Source: Adiantum capillus-veneris | Lineage: Eukaryota > Streptophyta > Polypodiopsida > Polypodiales > Pteridaceae | Reading direction: 5' to 3' | Length of the DNA: 64,000 nucleotides | NCBI GenBank assembly: GCA_014529385.2 | Contig: CM043967.1 | Coordinates: forward strand, 79,009,278 to 79,073,277 | Shown: in pieces, positions 58,715 through 64,000 of the stretch | Layout of the letters: the number at the start of each line of letters is the position of its first letter | Numbering within the stretch: the first letter of the stretch is position 1 | The notes under the pieces: model-generated | Told to the model about the DNA's origin: nothing | The model's input: only the letters and a program-made list of their open reading frames with translations | Databases searched by the model: none | Translations under genes and position numbers: made by a program

Positions 58715-59776
58715 ATATTAGTAGCAATTGACGAAGCTAACATTGAGACCCTAGGTTTTCTCGACCCAGCTTTCAACTTAGCACTTTTGGTATGGGACCA
58801 AAATTTGTTATTTTGTTTCGGCCCTCACTAGATAGTTGTTTTTCAAAATAGTGAGAGCGAGCTTACGGACCAAATTATAAATTTTGGTCTCTGGTATGTT
58901 ATATTATTTTTGTAGAGGTATTTACTTGATTCTGGCTTATTGAATATCCTCATCAAATTAATTTTCTCAATTTGTAGCATGCTGGTTTCCAACCTATTAT
59001 GGACTCAACAACCCAACGTAGGCATTTTGGAGTCACAACTGTCAGTCGTGCTTACCTCATAGTCCATTTTCCTAATAGAAGTCATTGATTGGTTTCAACA
59101 AGTCAACATGGACATGGAAAAGTTTTACTTTTTGCTTACAACAAAAGGTAAGTGTTTTTTATCTCGCTATTCTTTAATATTTTGTATACTATGAATAGCA
59201 AACTAATTCCTTGTTTTGTGCAATCAGTGTAGATTGGAGCCTTGTTGGACTAAACATTGAACGCAAGCGTTGCTACCTTGCAAATTCTACGCATGGTTTT
59301 CATGGGAATGCCCGAAGGTAGGTAGTTACTTGTTTCTTGATTCTACAATTTCGATGCAATGTGTGGTCACCATATGCTATGTCTTGTAAGTCTGTTCAGA
59401 AACTTGTTGCTGCATGGGAAGCATTGACCCAAGACAGTGTTTTGGGAAGATAAGCTGATTTTGAGTTGCAAGGTTCCAAAACAGGGTGGATGCATGAATA
59501 GGTGGCCCGGTTTTAATCGGTTGAAATTTTCTTTTGGAGGCTTAAAATTTAGGGGGTATGAAACTGGTGTTATGGGAAAGAATTGTTTGAATTAAATAAT
59601 CGTGTGGAGGATACAAAATCTTAAAAATCATGTGGAGGATTCAAAAACACGTGTGGAGCCCACGTCAGAACGAATGTTTTCATGTTTGTGACTTCTCTGT
59701 ATCTTTGTGCCTTTCTCTTTCTACGCCTTTCTCAGCTCACTCTACAGCCCCCTGTGCACGCTGCTTATCCTTCGCT
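58715..59776. other. Spacer between H3-like and RING-like genes, unit 2
   Basis: Counterpart of 35701-36774. No gene is supported. Confidence 0.35.
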
Positions 59777-62324
59777 ATGGATAGCAACCTAAGAAAGAGC
59801 CCAAGGAATGCAGCCCGACAGGTCTCCCCCACAAAGACCCGACATTCTCCCACGAAGGTATGTCACCTCTCTTTGTGTTGTGTACATTGGACCTGTATGT
59901 GTAGTAGAGTACTGAGGTGTGGATACATTGAGTAATGAATATGGATTTATTCCTTTCAGAGACAGAAGTTACAGCCTCCTCCCAAAATCAGCCGCTTTGT
60001 TCACCCCAAGGATGTGGAGGTACCATTAAAGGCATTCTGCATGACAAAGGAGGATTTTCATAGGGAATATGGGTTAAGTATTGAGGGGAAAGATGTTAGG
60101 AAGTTGACTGATGCAGATGTGCCCATATCCGACTGGATGAAAGTTTTCACGTGTCTTCCAGTGAAGGAGAAAAAAGTGCCGATAAAAATAGCAAGGCCGG
60201 ATCACTACAAGGCACTCTACCAGCTCTACAAGTAGGTGTACCAATCCAAACCACCAAACTATCTGCTGGGAGTCAAGTTTGCACGCGGATATGTTTATTT
60301 TGTATGCACAGGTCCGGTAAAGTGGGCTGAGTTTGTATCTAAGGTGGTGAAGAATGTGACCAATGAAGGTCAGTTAGATAGGAAAAGAGAAAAATGGAAG
60401 TTAGAGACTTCCCAAGTATCCACAGGAACCCCAAGTGGTTCTGCCATCTTCTTAGTAAATACCTCATCCGGAAGTACACCAGTCGAAAGTGGACTTTTTG
60501 CGACCACTCAGTCTGCGTTTAGTGTTGAAGTATCCACTTCCTTGCAAGAACTTCTTGTTGAGGTTAGAAAATCTCATGACAATGTATCAGCCGAGTGTCA
60601 GAAGGCTAAGGATTGAGGGGTCAAATCTGTTGATGATGTGCACCGTTGCGAGAGTGCCCTTGACACCATCCGAATGCACTTCCGTGACGATGCCAATGTA
60701 CCAACAGGCTTGCTTGACAGCCTCCAAGAAAAATTTGACCAAGCAAAAACCACCCTACAGCAGGCATAGGTATGCTTTGAACTCCATATGATTGTTGTAT
60801 AATACCTGCAAAGTACCATACGGTATGATTTTTCATACCGGTAGGATTATATCATATTCGGTAAGGGTAGATGACAATACCGGTAGGATGTTATCATACC
60901 GGTAGGATTATACCCTAACGGTATGATTACATCCTATCGGTATGATTATATCCTACCGGTAGGAGGTTATCTTACCGGTAGGATTTAGGATATAATCCTA
61001 CCGGTATGATAACATCCTACTGGTATGGTTACATCCGACCGGTTTGGTTAGATCCAACTGGTATGATAAAATCCAACCGGGTTGATGTTATGCTTCCGGT
61101 ATAATGTTATCCTACCGGTATGATGTTACCGGATGTTATCCTACCGGTATGATGTTATACTATCCAGTATAATAACATTATACCGGTGGGATAACATCAT
61201 ACCGGCAGGATGTAATCATACCGGTATGATAACATCATTATATCGATTTTCAAGCATTCATACCGATTTTATACCTGTTTGACATTGTCTGATAACAAAG
61301 GTCTCTTGCCTACAGGAAGAATTATCCAAATGCTTGGACCGTGAGGAAACCTTTGGTCTCTATGTCACGTTTGTGACAGATATGATTAGTCAACCAATGC
61401 TACCTGAAACCATAGTCTTGCCTGCACGAGTTTCAGCTCCTGGACATAGTGTTGTTCTCATTGATGTGTGCAATGCTTGTGGTGTAAAAATTCATGATCA
61501 CAATCGCTCAAGCCATGTTGTTCTATTGCCTTTTTCACATGCATACAATGCATTCTGCTATGCTCACTTGACTGAGAAATAAAGGGGAAGCTTAAGGATT
61601 GCCCCGAAGTTATTTCTGCAGAAGACCAATCCCTTCTAAAGAAGAAGCCAGTTGAACCATGCCCAAAAACAGGTGAGAAAATTGTTTCAATGGGTAATCA
61701 GGTGGTTGATTTTTGTCTTCTCTGATGTTTTTTCAGATTCAAGCTGCTTCAGAACTACTACCGGTAAAGACACAGGGAACGATGCGGTGACGCTTGCATA
61801 CAAGACATCTATGGAGGTATTGCTTGATGAAAATGCCCCTCGTAATGCTGAGCAACCTGTTTCGGAAACAACAAAAGAAGAAAAAAATTTTGAGGTAAAG
61901 GAGCAGAGTACGACTGGTGCTGAAGGGAAAACCCAGAATGAGGAAGACGATGTGTTGCTAGACACTGGCGTGCGGGTGACAAGATCAAAGTCCCCGAGAA
62001 AACGAGGCCAGCGTGGCAAGAGTAAGTTTTTTCATTGGCTCTAATAAGTGATTTTTTCCTGCACAGCTTTCTAAAGCTGATGGTCGTGTAGATGTCAGGC
62101 TAGAGGGAAGTCCCAAGGAGACCCTTGCTCAGCATATAAGAAAGGCAAAAAGAAAAAAAATTGAGAAGACTAGAGATGAGAAGCCTGAAATGGAGCAAAA
62201 AAGCAAGGAAGAGGAAGAGACCCAGGGGTAGCCAGAAGAGGAGATGGACATAGAAGACACTAAGGAGATGCACAATACCGGCACAAGTTCTGACCCTAAA
62301 CCTAGAGCCTGCAAAAGATTATAG
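59777..62324 (+). pseudogene. RING-like gene, unit 2 copy
   Basis: Exon 1 59777-59857 is open (MDSNLRKSPRNAARQVSP), unlike unit 1. Exon 2 starts at 59960 and has TAG at 60233, TGA at 60614 and TAG at 60767; unit 1 reads CAA, TCA and CAG at these points. It keeps 33 bp (SLQELLVE region) deleted in unit 1. Exon 3 from 61316 has CNACGVKIHDH, but LPCSH is LPFSH and SCH is SSH, so two putative metal ligands are lost. A further TAG lies at 62229 in the last exon. The intron again holds the ACCGGT array. Confidence 0.55.
60820..61275. repeat. ACCGGT palindrome array in intron, unit 2
   Basis: Counterpart of 37790-38290. More units here keep the perfect ACCGGT core (for example near 60880, 60985 and 61190), suggesting this copy is less decayed. 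Confidence 0.85.
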
Positions 62325-62515
62325 TTTGCCCCCCCTATGTTTCTTTTTATGTAACCACTTCTGAAAATAATATAACTTTCTTTCCCATTCAACGTCTCTT
62401 TCATCTTGTGCCTAATTTTTGAACATTGTGTGTTTTTATTGTATGATTTCAATCTATAGATATGTCCTAATTGCATATTCAAATTTGAGTCTTGTGTAAT
62501 TTTGCATCTGCAGAT

Positions 62516-63395
62516 ATGTTTTCAGTTGAAGAATGGCGCCTTGCAGATAGGTTCAGGGCTAACAAGTAGAATGGCAGGGCTGACATTCGTGCAACATGGA
62601 ATTGCGTGTTGTCTCCTGCAGTGCTCGTGTTTCCTCTATGGTATATACTAATTAAAAGAATCCCACTGATATGGCCAAGGCCACCACCTCCGTTGAGCGT
62701 CTAGCGTAGGGTTCTCATTTTGGACCTTAATGGATTACTGCTCAAGAAATTTGATGAAAAATATGGTGAAGAATTGCCCCATTGGCCAGAAATGCGGTAT
62801 GTTGTTGAAGTGTTTTTGAATTTTTGTTTCAGATGGTTCGAAGTGTGGATATGGAGCTGCTGTCTGCGAGTTTGAGAAGCTCAAATGCTTGCTAGCGACA
62901 GTGTTCCTTGACTACCACAAAAGATTCAATAGAGTGGTAAGTCAGGAGCAGCGCACAAGGGCCCCTTATAAATTGGGCGCGATAGATAAACTAGTGTTCC
63001 ACAAGAATCTCAAAAATTTTCCTGACCTACCCCCTGACACACTTATCTTTGATGATTCTGGATATAAGCTAATGTTTAATCCATTGGGGTCATTTCTTGT
63101 TTTTCTGAAGCTAGAAAAGCAGTCTAAAGAAGTGTGCGCCTGTTTTCTGTCAACCATTGTTATAAACTGGCTGGCACACTGGTTGTACTCTAAGGACAGA
63201 ATTGAGTATACAAAGAGGACTGTAATTTGTGAAGACGGACAACCTGAAGACGTACAACAGATTTTTTATATAAAAAGAAAGCTTCATAAAGTCTATGAAG
63301 TGGGTGACTTTTGTCGATGTATTTTTTTGTCAATGGATGTAAATGGAGAATTACTCAGTCTTCTTGTCAATCAATGTAACAAAATTCATGTATAA
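62516..63395 (+). pseudogene. FCP1/HAD phosphatase-like gene, unit 2 copy
   Basis: ATG 62516 has TAG at 62567 and 62702 where unit 1 reads CAG, but AAA where unit 1 has TAA. It lost 36 bp between GAAG repeats at about 62812, which removes the WVRPDAEV segment, and about 50 bp near 63245. It retains LILDLNGLLLKKFD and LIFDDSGYKLMFNPLGSFLVF. It is inactive by sequence and more damaged than unit 1. Confidence 0.65.
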
Positions 63396-63460
63396 TACAT
63401 TTACAAGCAAGCTGCACGAAAATACGTTGTATTCTATATTTGAAGTATCTTGCAAATAAA

Positions 63461-64000
<540 letters not shown>

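Overview
The window looks like nuclear DNA from a land plant with a large, repeat-rich genome. It holds Ty1/copia and Ty3/gypsy LTR retrotransposons with initiator-Met-type primer sites, GT-AG introns, TATA promoters, and long (GA)n, (CA)n and poly-C tracts. There is no operon structure and I found no tRNA or rRNA gene. The species cannot be named from sequence; a fern, lycophyte or gymnosperm-type genome is a guess.

Layout. 1-2.3 kb: a broken histone H3-like gene with a giant N-terminal tail, then two perfect covarying hairpins. 2.4-5.6 kb: two unrecognised minus-strand genes with introns. 6.3-7.9 kb: copia gag/protease remnant. 9.3-16.7 kb: decayed gypsy pieces (protease, integrase, RT; then gag-protease with a probable long LTR) separated by a copia 3' LTR fragment. 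16.7-21.3 kb: mostly non-coding, with inverted repeats and microsatellites. 21.5-25.8 kb: plus-strand gypsy element. 25.8-41.4 kb (unit 1) and 45.3-64.0 kb (unit 2): two copies of one large segmental duplication. 41.4-45.3 kb: a gene remnant cut by a third copia copy, then the left half of a host gene whose right half lies in both units.

Each unit carries, in order: the copia element, the right half of the split gene, a minus-strand unknown gene, a second H3-like gene (near-canonical tail length, about 60-residue C-terminal extension), a RING-like gene whose intron is an array of ACCGGT palindromes, an FCP1/HAD-phosphatase-like gene, and a (GA)n/(CA)n satellite. Unit 2 also holds a nested non-autonomous copia element, a small lysine-rich gene and a tandem array of covarying hairpins. 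The last two were deleted from unit 1.

Most host genes here are broken by single in-frame stops. Where the two units can be compared, the stops are mostly CAG to TAG and often lie in different genes or positions in each copy. This suggests silenced, methylation-driven decay of both duplicates. The main items of interest are the two H3-derived lineages, the hairpin array, the hairpin pair near 1.6-2.2 kb, the ACCGGT arrays and the stop-codon pattern.
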